From Pyricularia pennisetigena (Eukaryota > Ascomycota > Sordariomycetes > Magnaporthales > Pyriculariaceae): a DNA stretch of 64,000 nt. The notes beneath the pieces were generated by a model. It worked only from the letters and a program-made list of their open reading frames with translations, made no database searches and was not told the origin of the DNA. A program made the translations under genes and the position numbers. Of this stretch, positions 45,745 through 56,634 are shown in pieces. The stretch spans positions 158,960 through 222,959 of the forward strand of contig NW_021940928.1 in NCBI RefSeq assembly GCF_004337985.1. Direction: 5' to 3'. Each line of letters opens with the position of its first letter. Position 1 is the stretch's first letter.

Positions 45745-46017
45745 GTCAGGTAGGTTTCGTAAGGGGTACGGTGGATGACGGGTTTGTTCTTATTTGCCTT
45801 GGCCTCCACTCAGCTTATTGGGAGGATGAATTGGGGTAGCATTCCGGCAATTAACTGGGCTACATTATGTCAATCTGCACTTTACAAGATTGTATGCCCT
45901 ATCTAGACTAGTTTACAAATGAGGTATAGTTTGGCAAAAGGAGGCCATGCACTGGGCGGATATGCATGGAACTTCTTTGTTAGCGCGCTGTAGAGTTACA
46001 GCAAAATTTCGGCCATC
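45745..46017 (+). repeat. Dispersed repeat R1 fragment
   Basis: Shares GTAGCATTCCGGCAATTAAC, AATCTGCACTTTACAAGATT and GGAGGCCATGCACTGG with R1. It ends near a (GTT)6 microsatellite at 46018-46036. Confidence 0.5.
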
Positions 46018-46230
46018 CGTTGTTGTTGTTGTTGTTGCTCCCCCACCTTCCCGATTTTGCTAGTTCCGGTGGACTTTGCCTTTACGCAGCAATACCGGGT
46101 GGACTAATGAGCGTCCCGTAAAAGGCTCAAACGTATGCATGGCACCAAACAGAAAGGCTTGGTCAATTCGCGAACAACGAGCGCCCAGTTCGCTTGTTTT
46201 CAGAGCTACATAATTCACACTCTGGAGAGC

Positions 46231-46445
46231 TTAGGTGCCAAAGCAGGTATGATTGATTGATGCTCCGGGCGTCCTGCGACGCAATATCTCGATAATTTCT
46301 GCCGGTGTCTTGCTCGTGCCAGTCCTGTTGGCCGCCTCCATAGCCGGCTGTTCGAAAGCGGACGCACGGTTGATTATAAAACAGCAATCGACCTTAGTCC
46401 CCGACAAGAAAGACCTTGGGAGTTGGGGGAAACTGATGTCCGAGC
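46231..46445 (-). pseudogene. Fragment of PD-(D/E)XK nuclease-like gene
   Basis: The minus strand encodes KVDCCFIINRASAFEQPAME, KTPAEIIEILRRRTP and ASINHTCFGT. This matches codons around D291-D339 of the gene at 29075-30707 at roughly 85-90% nucleotide identity. The second acidic position is changed (HTD to HTC), and the ETK motif and both ends are missing. It is a non-functional duplicate. Confidence 0.75.
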
Positions 46446-46768
46446 TTGGGCTGTTATCTATGATGTCCAACCAGCAACGCACCCATGAATTTCCTCATTT
46501 GTACACGACATACCACAAATCCTTGAACCCAAGACTGCACTGCCATGAGTCAATGTCCCGAAACTGCGCCCAATTGAGCCCCCGACCTTTCTTTGGTTAT
46601 AGCACTTTCGAATTTCTCGGGTGAGACTCAGGATATGTTGGCCTTAAACTGATGTCCTCGTCTCAAGCTCCCGCACTATGGTATGATTTGAGGGTAGTCT
46701 GCCAACCATGCACTTGCTCTATTTCATTCCATGAAAACCATGACTAAAAGATGTTCCACATTTCGAGC

Positions 46769-48203
46769 TCATGCGAGGCTGAACCATTGTCCAAACACAT
46801 TGTTAGGATCATAACGTTTCTTCAGCTCCTGGAGGCGGGGTAGGCTGGAGCCATAGATGGCGGCCAGGTCTTCGTCACCATGGGCAAAGTTGATATAACT
46901 ACAGCAAAATGGGCTCTTGTGAGCTTCTGCCATTCCGAAACTAGGAGGAAAAAAGTGAAGAGAGCACTTACGCAGGGTTGCGTTTGCCGCCAGCAGGACC
47001 GCTCCAAATATCACGCACTTTGGAAGCAAAGTCAAGGGCTTGGCCATCGAGGGCTGCGTCCTTGTACCAAGGAATTACAACGGCCTGGCCGAAGGAGTTG
47101 AAGCGCAGCTCATCGTGAACGGCGGTAGCACCGCGACCAACGGACTGAGCCTTGGTAAGGTTGTAACGCTCAACAAGGACAGCCGAGTTCTGGGCACCGG
47201 GCAGCTTCTGGAAGCTGTCGTACAAGTCCCAGACGGCGGGCCAGGACAAGGCCTTCATGTTGGGGAGGGCAGTGGTGAAGGCGGGCTTCCGGTCGCCACG
47301 GGCACAGAAGAAGTCGTTGGGGGCGTTCCAACCGGTGTACGGGGCGACGTGGGAGCTCTGGGTGAGCGGGGAAAGGGCATAGAGAGGTGCGAACGCCTTG
47401 CGGCCAGCCTCCTCGGTGCCACCGCGGAGGAAGCCAGTGACCATGATAGCCGAGTTGGACAGGATGAAGAAGACGACCTGCTTGGGCAGGAGGGGTAGGT
47501 CTTCCACGGCCTGCGCAATCTCGGCGACCCTGGAACCGTCAAAGGTCAGAGTAATGAGCCAGGCGTTGCGGTTGGTGGTGGGGACGGCCTTGTAGGTGGC
47601 GTGGGTGACGATGCCGAAGTTGGGGCCAGCGCCGCGCATAGCCCACCAAAGATCCGGGTTGGAAGACGGGCTGACATTGATTGCCTCCCCGGCAGCGGTG
47701 ATCACCCGGAGGGACAGCATGTTATCGGCGGCCATGCCCAGCTCGCCGATGAGGTTGCCATAGCCGCCACCGAGGCTGGCTCCGAGTGCGCCGACGCAAT
47801 TGCAATTGCCAGTCTGGACGAGCACACCAGCCGCATCAGCAGCGGCGACCACGTCGGATATGATGGCACCGCCGCCGACGCGAGCAGTCTGCTTGTCTGC
47901 ACTGACGACGACCTGATTCAGGCCCGCAAGGTTGAGGATGACGCCAGGGGTATTAAACTTGAGCGAAGCCCAGCCATTGCCGCCGTTCTGAGGGAGGAAG
48001 GGGACCTTGTTCTTGCTGCAGTACCTGACCACCGCTTTGATGTCGCTTTCGCACGTGGCGTTGACGACAACAACCGGCACGGGCGCGTCGAACTCACTCC
48101 ATCGCTGGCGCACAGACACGCCCACGGTGGAGTACTTGACAAGGCGCTCTAAGTCGGTGGCGACAGCGCGATAGCCAAGTTCGACTGCCGCAGATGTTAC
48201 CAA
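46769..48203 (-). CDS. FAD-linked oxidoreductase (PCMH/BBE type), about 453 aa
   Basis: Exon 1 is 48203-46972. The intron at 46899-46971 has donor GTAAGT and acceptor CTGTAG. Exon 2 is 46898-46769. The FAD-binding domain (about residues 40-215) includes [40 protein letters not shown] and [19 protein letters not shown]. The C-terminal berberine-bridge segment reads [16 protein letters not shown] then [15 protein letters not shown]. Such enzymes oxidise small molecules and often serve secondary metabolism. The His that binds flavin covalently in many relatives is Asn in GGNGW, so the flavin may be non-covalent. No ATG opens exon 1: it begins TTG GTA ACA, and an ATG GCG ATG TTT lies upstream in another register. 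The 5' end may therefore be broken or a first exon missed. Third-position GC is high compared with the neighbourhood. Confidence 0.8.
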
Positions 48204-49445
48204 AGGCGCTGCAGGTTAAACATCGCCATTGCGCAGTCAGGATTTTCACGCGAGTGTGGAAAAGAGTGTATAAGGTCGGGATGGAACGAGCGTGGGTTGG
48301 TGGCCAAGGTACAGAGGTCGCTTTGGACAGAGGTGCTCTCGTGGTTGCGCTTATGTACGGTCCTTGCGAGGCACGGACTGTGTTGTTGGGGTCCCCTGGA
48401 ATGGACACGGTTCTTGACCCGCCGCGAACTGACCAATGGTTACTGCGGAGACCCGCTGATACCTTTGACGGGGGACCCTTGAGCGATCCAGCCCGGCTGG
48501 CGTCTCGTTGGACGCTGTTCATCAAAAGGTACACTTTCTGCCTTGCCACCGACTGCAAGTTTAAGGGGGTTAGGCAGCGTCTGTCAATCCCGGATGCTAC
48601 CAATTCTGAACTTGCCCTAATTATTGTCGTGCGTTATTACATGATACGGGATTCTTGGATTATGTATAGAGAGGCGATGCGCCACTTTTCGGAACCCCGT
48701 GGGACATTGCTTACCTAGACATTCCTGAAGTAATTAATGACGCACACCAACGTAAATATGCGGCCTGAATTATAGGGTAGGAGAGCCATGTATTGGGTTC
48801 AGTAGCGCTATCTAGCCAAAAGAGCGTGGAAGCTCTTTTATCCTGCTCCTATCGCTGACTCAGCGCTAGCTGTCATGTGACGACGAGATCTATCTGATTA
48901 TCTAATGCGACAATTACAGTACTGCGCGTTACCAAGGCCTAGTCTACAGGCCTTTTGCTAGCAGCCCCACGAGTGATCATACATCGAGCCTACTCCCCAG
49001 GCTACAATCCAGCCTCACCTGACCGCAGGTGTGAAGTGCTAGAGCTGCCCGCAAGTTCCACCGTCTGAAATATTACCGTCTCCTTGATAATATTCCTGCC
49101 AAAGGGCTGCTCCGGCCTGGAAGACTCGGCAGCATTGAATTCCCCTTCATTCAGCTCCATGTATGTCTTATTTTCAGTGTTGTTCTTCCTGGGAACCTTC
49201 TTGCTAGAATCGTAGCCGAGCTCGTACGAGGTGGGGTTGTTACTGTATGAGAACTGCCTGGACCAATTTCGAAAGCACCCTGGACTCCCGAGACTTTATA
49301 CCGCTTGGGGGCCGAACAATGGACAGGATTCAGTGGAAACAGCCTTTATGCTAGGGCATTCACTTCCAAGGTTTCGGTCATGCCCGCTTCCCTTGCCCCT
49401 TTTTTCCTTTTTTTCATATCTCTGTGCGAACAAAAAACGCTTGAG
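48204..49445. other. Intergenic, no supported gene
   Basis: Upstream region of the oxidoreductase. A GC-rich plus frame at 48194-48718 is antisense/promoter sequence without domain content. Confidence 0.3.
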
Positions 49446-49462
49446 TACTACCTACCTCTTCC

Positions 49463-49918
49463 GGGGGGAATGGCGCAGTGGTTAAGCGCCATGGCTGTTA
49501 CTTGAGTAACGTAGGTTCGAATCCTGCTCCCTCCACCTCCTCCCCGCTTACCGTGGCAAGGATAACCCGGCTGGCTATCGACAACAACCACCCGCCTGTG
49601 CCGTCGAGCCCACACTTGTTGGGAACTTCGTCTCCATGGCTACAAACGACCGACAGCTCCGCTGTTTGGACACAGGCCCCTCTCGATGAAGAGCCGTCAA
49701 CTGCCGTCAGACGAACCCTCCGTGCGCCTGAAGGCACGGGGTCGCGTCAGTGAACAAACCTGTAAGCAGGACCGGGCACGAACCCGGTCAGGCTCGATTC
49801 GCTTCTATGCCCTTGTTTTCCGCTGTGTAAATAGAGAAAATAGAAAGCGCGCCGAGATACCCCTCGGGAGGTTGCTAACGGCCGGCTAATGAGCCGGGCC
49901 GAGCCCGGCGTTAAATAA

Positions 49919-49950
<32 letters not shown>
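49463..49950 (+). mobile_element. tRNA-derived SINE, full-length head, (TAC)n tail
   Basis: The 5' end GGGGGGAA is followed by a Pol III A-box-like TGGCGCAGTGG (49471-49481) and B-box GGTTCGAATCC (49514-49524). A tRNA-like T-arm closes with CTCCCTCC. A unique body of about 175 bp follows, then 49703-49950 shared with the LINE 3' end (38153-38392), ending in a (CTA)n run. The anticodon arm does not fold properly, so this is a tRNA-derived head and not a tRNA gene. Flanks are TACTACCTACCTCTTCC (49446-49462) and CTACTCTTGATCTTT (49951-49965). They do not match each other but match the flanks of the 19-kb copy. Confidence 0.85.
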
Positions 49951-49956
<6 letters not shown>

Positions 49957-49979
49957 TTGATCTTTAATGGCATTTCATC

Positions 49980-50860
49980 TTCAAACATAGTTCCCAACCT
50001 CGCAGAGCTGCCAATAAAAGAACTTTGATCAAACTAAGTACAAGCCTGACAATGGCTGCTATGGGGAAAGAGCGGCTGGGATAATATAGATTGAATGGCA
50101 GTAATTAGATGCTTGGGATTTTAAATACTTTTTGTCATTTCCAACCTGCAACGCATCCATAAATTTCCCGATTCTTGAACATTATTCCAGGAACCAGGCC
50201 ACCAAAAGAAATGCGCTACTATGAGTCAACCTCTCTAAAGACTGCGCCCAAACTGTTGGGAATGATGACTGAAAGCAGAAATTTCATTCTTGGCTCGCAC
50301 TCTCTACATGAAAGAAACCAGAAACGGCAACGTAATCTCGGGGAGGCCGAGCACAAACACTCGGGAACGCGTCCGGCCTCTCCCTGGGATCTTTTTGGGA
50401 CCAATCAGCCGCGAGAGTCAAGACCTGGTTTTGAAGCCGCTCGGGCCAGATTAGATCGTTGGTGGTTGCCTTTGTTTGTCATGGTTTGCCAACACGGCTG
50501 TGCAGGGTTGAATTCCTGTGAAAGGTATTACGGCGCTGGGGTATGAATTGCGTCAAAACTGGTCATACTTTTACGGCGCATTACCAAAGCAGGTTCTTTC
50601 GCCCATTTACTTAGTGCAGAAATGTGCCAAGAGAAAATACCCCTGAACACTGCATGACCTCCTTTTGTCAACTTACACCGCATTCGCAAAGCAAGGAGGG
50701 CGAAGAATCTTGCCAAGTGCAGATCGAGAGGAACATATCCAAGTTGAGTGCCGGGATGCTCCGTGGAGGTGAAGGCCAGTAGGAACGAGCCCGTCAAAAG
50801 ACTCCTGCAGAAAGGTCAGCATTAAATTCACCCCTGATTCTTCACCCACATTGATGATGA
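49980..50860 (-). repeat. Dispersed repeat R1, copy A' (inverted partner of copy A)
   Basis: The reverse complement follows 12583-13460 almost base for base, including GATCAAACTAAGTACAAGCC, CGCAACGCATCCATAAATTT and CCCAAAAAGATCCCAG. The match ends at ACTATG on one side and at TATCATCATCAATGTGG on the other. Confidence 0.75.
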
Positions 50861-52832
50861 TACCGCCTTCAAGGTCACAATACACTGCTTCTTTGCTTGT
50901 CACTTTCGTGTCCCAAGTCATTTACTACGTACGCCTAGGGGGAGCCTGATCCGACCCTATCCACCCGACTACTCCGCTACTTCGTCAAAGCATCCGTCTC
51001 AGTTGCTCTGTGGTCATCTTTTCAGTCGCCCGGCGCCAAGTCAATATCTGTGGTCTACCCAGCTACGACTCGTCCCTCAAATGTGGGCACCGCCTTTCTT
51101 AGAATACTCGCATCATGCGTCATCCCATGGAAGCCGAGACTCCTGGGTAGCCCCTCATCGATTGCACCAATGCGAGGCAGATTTGCCACACCGATATGTA
51201 TTACTTTATCGCACCAACCGTAGCAAATTGGTCACGGGCATTACCCTCCCTTCTCGACCAGGCGTCACCGCGTCCAAATATCAGCCCGCAGGAATACCGC
51301 CAGCTTGCAAAGCAGTACAGTTAAACATTCAAGGAGCTGGGTGGATCCCCTGAAAAGCAGTCGCTTTCATAGACGTTGCGTTCGGCTGTATGAGTAGTGC
51401 GATGCCTAGCAGGCAATTAACGCGTCACGTTGGTTGTCGCGCCTAAGGACGAAAGCCCCTGGCGCCTCGTTTACCAAACCTCAGAGTTCGGACTGCAGAG
51501 CGAGCAGCTGTGTTATATTTTGATAGACTCGGTCAAGGGCTACCACCGGCCAATTGTCGTACAGGATATCAGCATCGAAGTTTACATTGGGCGATGGGTG
51601 CTTTTGTTTGGGTGCGAAACATCCGAGACTTACGTACCGCTGCGATGACGAATGGTAGTCGTAGAAAAAGACACGGAGGATTATGCGTAAACTTGTGGAG
51701 CTGTGTAGGTACCTGTCGCTGACCCCCGTCATTCTATTATTGTACATAATGTAATTCTAGGTGGAGATATGTGACCATAAAACAGGCCGGCGTTTAAAGG
51801 GGTGATGGATACCTGGATCCCTGGCATTTGGAACTAGGGCTTGCGCTTCCTATCCTGCAGGGCGTGGCTCTAAAGTTGTGGAGCATGTTAAACCCTCCCA
51901 CAAGAGCAGGGCTGGTTTAAAAACGTATGGATCCGGGCGGAGATAGCTCGTCCAGACACAGGGGGCCTCATTCGCGTAGTTTACCGGACCCGTGTATTGA
52001 TTGGGGAAACGTTTTATTATCAGTTTTTCATGAAACCTTTTCCACGGCGCAAATCCCAATGGAGCTCTACTCCAGCGAGCTATAACTAGCCTCAGCACGC
52101 TCCTCGATGCCTGACAGATTTAATACCAAGAGATGTGACAAACATGCAACCTTGCATGCAGCCTTCCCCGGCGGGTGGCACATAGCACGCCTCGGTTTCT
52201 CAACTTTTGGGTCCAAATTTGATTTTTCTGGTAGATGTAGAATTGCTGCAAATCGGAATGCGCACCCAAGCGCTCCCTGATCAAAGAAATGGCATGTTCG
52301 GAATGCAGCGCTATTTGTGTTCCACTGGAGCGGTGTGACGACTCGCAGCCGTCACCAAGTTCGGCAGACCAAACAGCAGAGGTAGGCAAGTCCGAAAAGC
52401 CCGAAATCTTGGGTCAGGATTGAAAAGGATGCTGGTGCGGTAAGCTTGCTTGATGCTACCGTAAAAGTCGACACTGCCAAAAGTCTTGAGTTGTTGTATT
52501 TACTCTGCTACGCTGAGATTGGCTTCTGTTACTAGTTAGTGGTGAGTTGTTAGCTGCCCTCATTCCCTTCCAATGCCTTTACTTCGTTGACAAACAAAGT
52601 TGAAAAGGTTTTACTTCCTCATTTCAACAACTCTACCGGAGACCTGGCTATAGGTGTACGGCTAACCAAAAGACAATATACAGAATTTGCTCGTACAAGC
52701 CTATTTCGCCCACTTGAAGAAGGCCAAGCCCTTTAGAGTAGATTGTTCTTCTTCCCTACCAGGTTCGCAGCCCTTTCTCAAGCCTTCCATTAACGTTCAT
52801 ATGCTTACATGTATCGATATCATTACCAGAAA
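50861..52832. other. Gene-free stretch
   Basis: Frames of 70-116 codons (for example 51003-51353 plus, 52120-52389 minus) have no recognised content or splice support. No R1/R2 pieces were noticed. About 200 bp before 52833 may include the promoter of the small Cys-rich gene. Confidence 0.3.
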
Positions 52833-53039
52833 ATGTGCACGTTTTCTTGCACAGTTTACGCCTGTGGTCATCAAGAAGATGACGCACCGGAAAACTGTCA
52901 AACTGCAATTAAGACTGGCATCTGTCCCTCCTGGGAAAACGATCCTACGTACAGCACAAGTGAATGCACGAAGTGCATGAAGAACAACGTGGGAGGGGGA
53001 AAATCGAGGCAGGAAAACGATGAGGCGTTTCAGATTTGA
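52833..53039 (+). CDS. Small cysteine-rich protein, 68 aa
   Basis: ATG at 52833 gives MCTFSCTVYACGHQEDDAPE, then NCQTAIKTGICPSW and ECTKCMKNN, ending in TGA. Seven Cys residues in a C-x3-C...C-x-H...C...C...CxxC arrangement resemble the many small fungal YACGH/CxxC-type proteins, which probably bind zinc. There is no signal peptide from this start. An in-frame ATG upstream at 52809 is possible. The stop codon coincides with the edge of the duplicated block beginning at about 53033, so the original C-terminus may have been replaced. Confidence 0.5.
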   Translation: MCTFSCTVYACGHQEDDAPENCQTAIKTGICPSWENDPTYSTSECTKCMKNNVGGGKSRQENDEAFQI

Positions 53040-53346
53040 TGCGTCTCAATGATTTTGTGAGCCACGGTTCGATCCTGGAACCCGAGAACGATAGTCATGG
53101 AGGAAGGTTGCGGCGTAAAAGCCGCAACAGATTGAAGCTGTGTATTTGGTGGCATGCTGGGCGAGTTGTCAGAAAGAACAGCAAAGAAAAACGGGAATAA
53201 ATCAGGTGCAATCTCGACTTTAAGCATTTCATAGTTTCACTGAGTTTGGCTTTGTTAGCCATTTTGAAAATATACTGAGTGTCCCGCCAAATGAGCCCCT
53301 GAGAACCTATACAACGGCGACATACATCGGCTCTTTCCGACCCCCA
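53033..53346 (+). repeat. Segmental duplication, copy 2 (partner 18125-18445)
   Basis: It carries the first 60 or so codons (minus strand, MLKVEIAPDLFPFFFAVLSD) and upstream region of the gene at 16673-18317. A single-base insertion breaks the frame after about 50 codons. The match ends exactly where the solo LTR starts. Confidence 0.8.
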
Positions 53347-53539
53347 TGTGACATCTGGACCATGAGATCACCAGACCCTAACCCCGACGCCTGACCAACG
53401 ACCCACCAGGGTGATACCTTTATCTACGTTGCGTCAAGCTCAGAACTTTGTTTGTTTCCTTTCTTCTCCTCAGAGTAGAATCTTCGTCGATAGGTGCCGA
53501 TAGACTAGCTTCCGTGCTATGCTTACCCTGGCCGTGACA
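53347..53539 (+). mobile_element. Solo LTR, family LTR2
   Basis: A 193-bp TG...CA element (TGTGACATC...GCCGTGACA). Its 3' two-thirds matches, in reverse complement, 63854-64000. It shares the ...TCGTCGATAG...TGGCCGTGACA 3' portion with the Gypsy LTR family LTR1. No 5-bp target duplication is visible (CCCCA versus AGTAA). Confidence 0.7.
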
Positions 53540-53852
53540 AGTAACAACGGCAGCGATGGGGAGCGGAATGTCTGAACTGAGGAAGTCTTTCGCGATACCT
53601 ATTCCATCCCTTTGTACAGCTGGCGCTCCAATCAAACTTACTTGCATTTTCCATTGATAATCACTCCTTTCAACAATTTACCCGCAGATGTGTTGGCAAT
53701 AAGCCAGGTTAACCCGTGGGACACAGCCCTGTTGAGTAGTCCACGAATAATATCAGTAAGAAATGTACATGAGGTTGCCTAATGCCGCACACAATCGCCA
53801 TAATGTTAATCATTCGCTCAACCAAGCAACCAAGCCGGCCTGAGTTTTCTCA

Positions 53853-53985
53853 GCTATGCAGGAGGCCCTCCATTATCCGCGGCTTGGAGCAAGAGCGCAA
53901 TCCGATTTGAGAGCCTGGGGCGACAAACTGCGGGGTTCGGCGTCTCATTGCGACAGTGGGGGCTTACGGGCGGATCGTCTTACAC
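53853..53985 (+). repeat. Dispersed repeat R2, best copy
   Basis: ATGCAGGAGGCCCTCCATTA, then GGCTTGGAGCAAGAGCGCAA, then CCTGGGGCGACAAACTGCGG. This orientation is used to define R2. Confidence 0.6.
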
Positions 53986-54564
53986 TTTCTCCACCATCTA
54001 GGAGGCCTCTTGTTGGCATCCGGTGGGGAGAAGCATACAAAAATGCGTGTTAGGGCATACAAACAATCCTGGTCTGCACTTTAGCAGTTCATCACACCGG
54101 CTTGATAGCTCAAAAGCAGCGTTATTTGTTGACTTCGCAGGGTTCCGCTGCTCGCTACAGACTGCATTTATTTCATGGATGTTCCTTATCAATTGATGAG
54201 TTGACTATAGACGCAGCACATTCTATCGTCGTGTAGGATAATTAAGTGACCGCTTGCATGTGGTGTGACACCGCGTCATTGTGAGATGGTGTGGTGGAAA
54301 CAAATAAGAAAGTGACAACACATATATGTAAAGAATCGTCAATTTAAAAAGTGCGGTAGTTAATCGTGGTACTGTATTGGAAATGCTGGTGAAGAATAAT
54401 AAGACGGCCTCGCTTAGTCTACACCCTTTTCTCTATCGATACTTTTGCAACCTTTCGCCCTTGATCAATTCCTTCATCAGTTTTCATCAAAGCCAACATT
54501 AGCACTTAGCACTTTTCAGTACCGAGATATACTCTGATATTTCCCGAACCGCGACACCGACCTC
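53986..54564. other. Intergenic, likely promoter side of exonuclease gene
   Basis: No gene. The AT-rich stretch 54290-54420 and pyrimidine-rich 54410-54480 precede the ATG at 54565. Confidence 0.3.
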
Positions 54565-55762
54565 ATGGATACTTGGAATCTACACTCGCTACGCTTGGCT
54601 GTGGCCGGCTCGTCGCAGAACAGCAGTGACGCCGCTAGGATGCCGCTACCCTCGGGGGAGCCAGACTTGCAACGTTCGGAAAATCTCCCGGCTCTTTTTA
54701 AAACGCCACAGCAGCAGCTAAAGAGTTTCAAGGTTGAATTTGTCACTTTTCAAAGCGGCCCTTACTCCGACATCAATGTTTCTTTGCAGAAGGCGCTCCA
54801 ACACGGGTCCAACACCTATAGCACCCTGTCGACTGCCGATCAAGACATCATATATGACGCTCTGAAACAGAGATGTCACTCCTCCAGCCAGCTAAGGAGG
54901 CACAGATTCGTCCTTCTTGGTGATAACTACCCAAGGCATCAGACTTCCTGCAGGGATCATGCTCCAGGACATCTTGCCTTCCCGGCCGCGAAGCAACTGC
55001 GCTCCGAAGCGACGGGCAGTGGCTATCGACTGTGAGATGGTGGGTATAGAGGCTCCAACAGCAACTGAAAAACAGTATCAGAACCAGGCTGGACCTGGGT
55101 TTGAAAGAAAAAATCATTTCAACGGCAGTCCTCCATCGTTGCATCAACCAATACATCAGAAAAACAGCCGAAGCCCAAATGGGCGATCAAGGAAACCACG
55201 CAGGACTGAGCCAAGCGAGATCGCCTACATTTGCGCTGTTGATGTTCTGACAGGCGAGGTCCTCATCAATAATTTCGTTCAGCCACCGGGAAAAGTAATC
55301 AACTGGCGCACCAAACACAGTGGCATCACATCCCGCGCCTTGCGGGAAGCCAAGTCAAGCAGGAACTGCCTTGCGAGCTGGCGCGCTGCTAGGGCAGAGC
55401 TGTGGGAGTATGTTGATGTCGATACTGTTTTAATCGGCCATGGTCTGGAACACGATCTACACGCTCTCCGCGTTGTCCACACTCGAATTGTCGATACGTC
55501 TTTGCAGACTGCCGAAGCTGTCTTTGGTGGCGTGGAATCATTTCGACGCGTTTGGGGCCTGAAAGACTTGATGAAGCAACTCGTGGAGATCGATATCCAG
55601 AACCATGGCCGGCAAGGTCACGACTGCGTTGAGGATACATTGGCAACGCGCGAGCTTGCGCTTTGGTGTGTCCAAAACCCGCGGAGGCTCGAGGCATGGG
55701 GGTCGGAAAGGCGAGACAGCATGGAGAAACAGGGTATTGAACGTGACAGGGCAAGGACATAG
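54565..55762 (+). CDS. REXO-type DEDDh 3'-5' exonuclease, frame join unresolved
   Basis: The N-terminal part (from MDTWNLHSLRLAVAG) includes LSTADQDIIYDALKQRCHS. The catalytic domain, in another register, shows Exo I RRAVAIDCEMVGI (D, E), EIAYICAVDVLTGEVLINNF, Exo II IGHGLEHDLHAL, then LKDLMKQLVEIDIQ and Exo III GHDCVEDTLATREL (H, D). These motifs match RNA exonucleases of the Rex1/3/4 group, which trim 3' ends of structural RNAs. The two registers can be joined in phase by removing 54919-54952 (GTGATA...CTGCAG). That is 34 nt, too short for a normal intron, so a frameshift is the likelier reason. The C-terminus is basic and ends at 55762. All DEDDh residues are kept. Confidence 0.7.
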
Positions 55763-56634
55763 GGACAGAGAGAGAGAGGGAAAATTGCCGCCTGCCCGCC
55801 TGTACAAATAAAATAGAGGTAGTCAAACTTCACCAACATCATCCCCCTCCCCTGGCTCATGAGACGGAGTTCTCCTCTTTGCCTCACAAATGACCCACTC
55901 CGACTGCGATGCCAATGTTGACATTCTGGTAAAGCCCAACGAACTTGTAATCAGCCGGGACTAATGCGATACATGGTGGGGCGAGGGAGGGGGCGATGGA
56001 GGTTACATCAACGTCAGCGGCTGGAGATTAACTTTAATTGGCCAACAAACTCGCCAAAAAGGGTGCACCCTTGCCATTGCTTCGTAATAGGTTGGTCCCA
56101 TCGACCCGACAGAATGGTTCGGCCGTTTCCCTCTTTTTCTTACGAAATCGGAAAACATACTTCGTAGCAATGCTGATAGCAACCGTTATCACAACAGAAA
56201 CACTCGCTACCATCGCCCAATCACCGCCAAGCAAATATTCAGCCCGCAATTGGCTATTTTTCTATGCAAATTAAATATCCATCCACTTCTGGCGGTGCCT
56301 GTAGAGTCCAGATGCTCGTTCGTGATTCTTACAAGCGATGACCGCCGAGCTTCTATTTGTAGGATGTACCTGTAGGATAGCAGCAGGCCTCCCGCATGGC
56401 ACTGTGGAAAATTCTTAGCACCAACTGTAGGCTTCCAACATGCTTGACAAGCAGGCATACTGGTGAGTGGAGCGCTGTTCCTTAGCCTCTTATATGGAGG
56501 GCCTCCTGCATAATAAGCAGCTACACTGGGAAGCCTCTGAGATAAATTGAACGCACCCTACGCCTAGGCAGACCAATCGTAAGCGATCCCGAAAACCCTG
56601 ACAAGGAATAGACCTACTACCTCTCCACCCATAT
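55763..56634. other. Intergenic with R2-like motifs
   Basis: GCAGGCCTCCCGCATGGCAC (about 56382-56401) and TGGAGGGCCTCCTGCATAAT (56493-56512) are minus-strand R2 starts. No gene is supported. The sequence ends at the LINE tail fragment. Confidence 0.35.

Noticed and set aside
47040..48152. Plus-strand frames of 152 and 183 codons
   Set aside because: Antisense shadows of the FAD oxidoreductase, caused by its high third-position GC.
46769..48203. Secondary-metabolite gene cluster around the FAD oxidoreductase
   Set aside because: Neighbours are repeats and gene fragments; there is no synthase, P450 or transporter nearby.
49463..49537. tRNA gene suggested by A-box, B-box and paired acceptor-like ends
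   Set aside because: The anticodon arm does not fold (a GTTAC-TTGA-GTAAC hairpin with a four-base loop takes its place) and the sequence continues into a repeated body and LINE tail, so it is a SINE head.
49917..49950. (TAC)n arrays as telomeric or centromeric repeats
   Set aside because: They occur only at the 3' ends of the LINE and SINE copies and are their tails.
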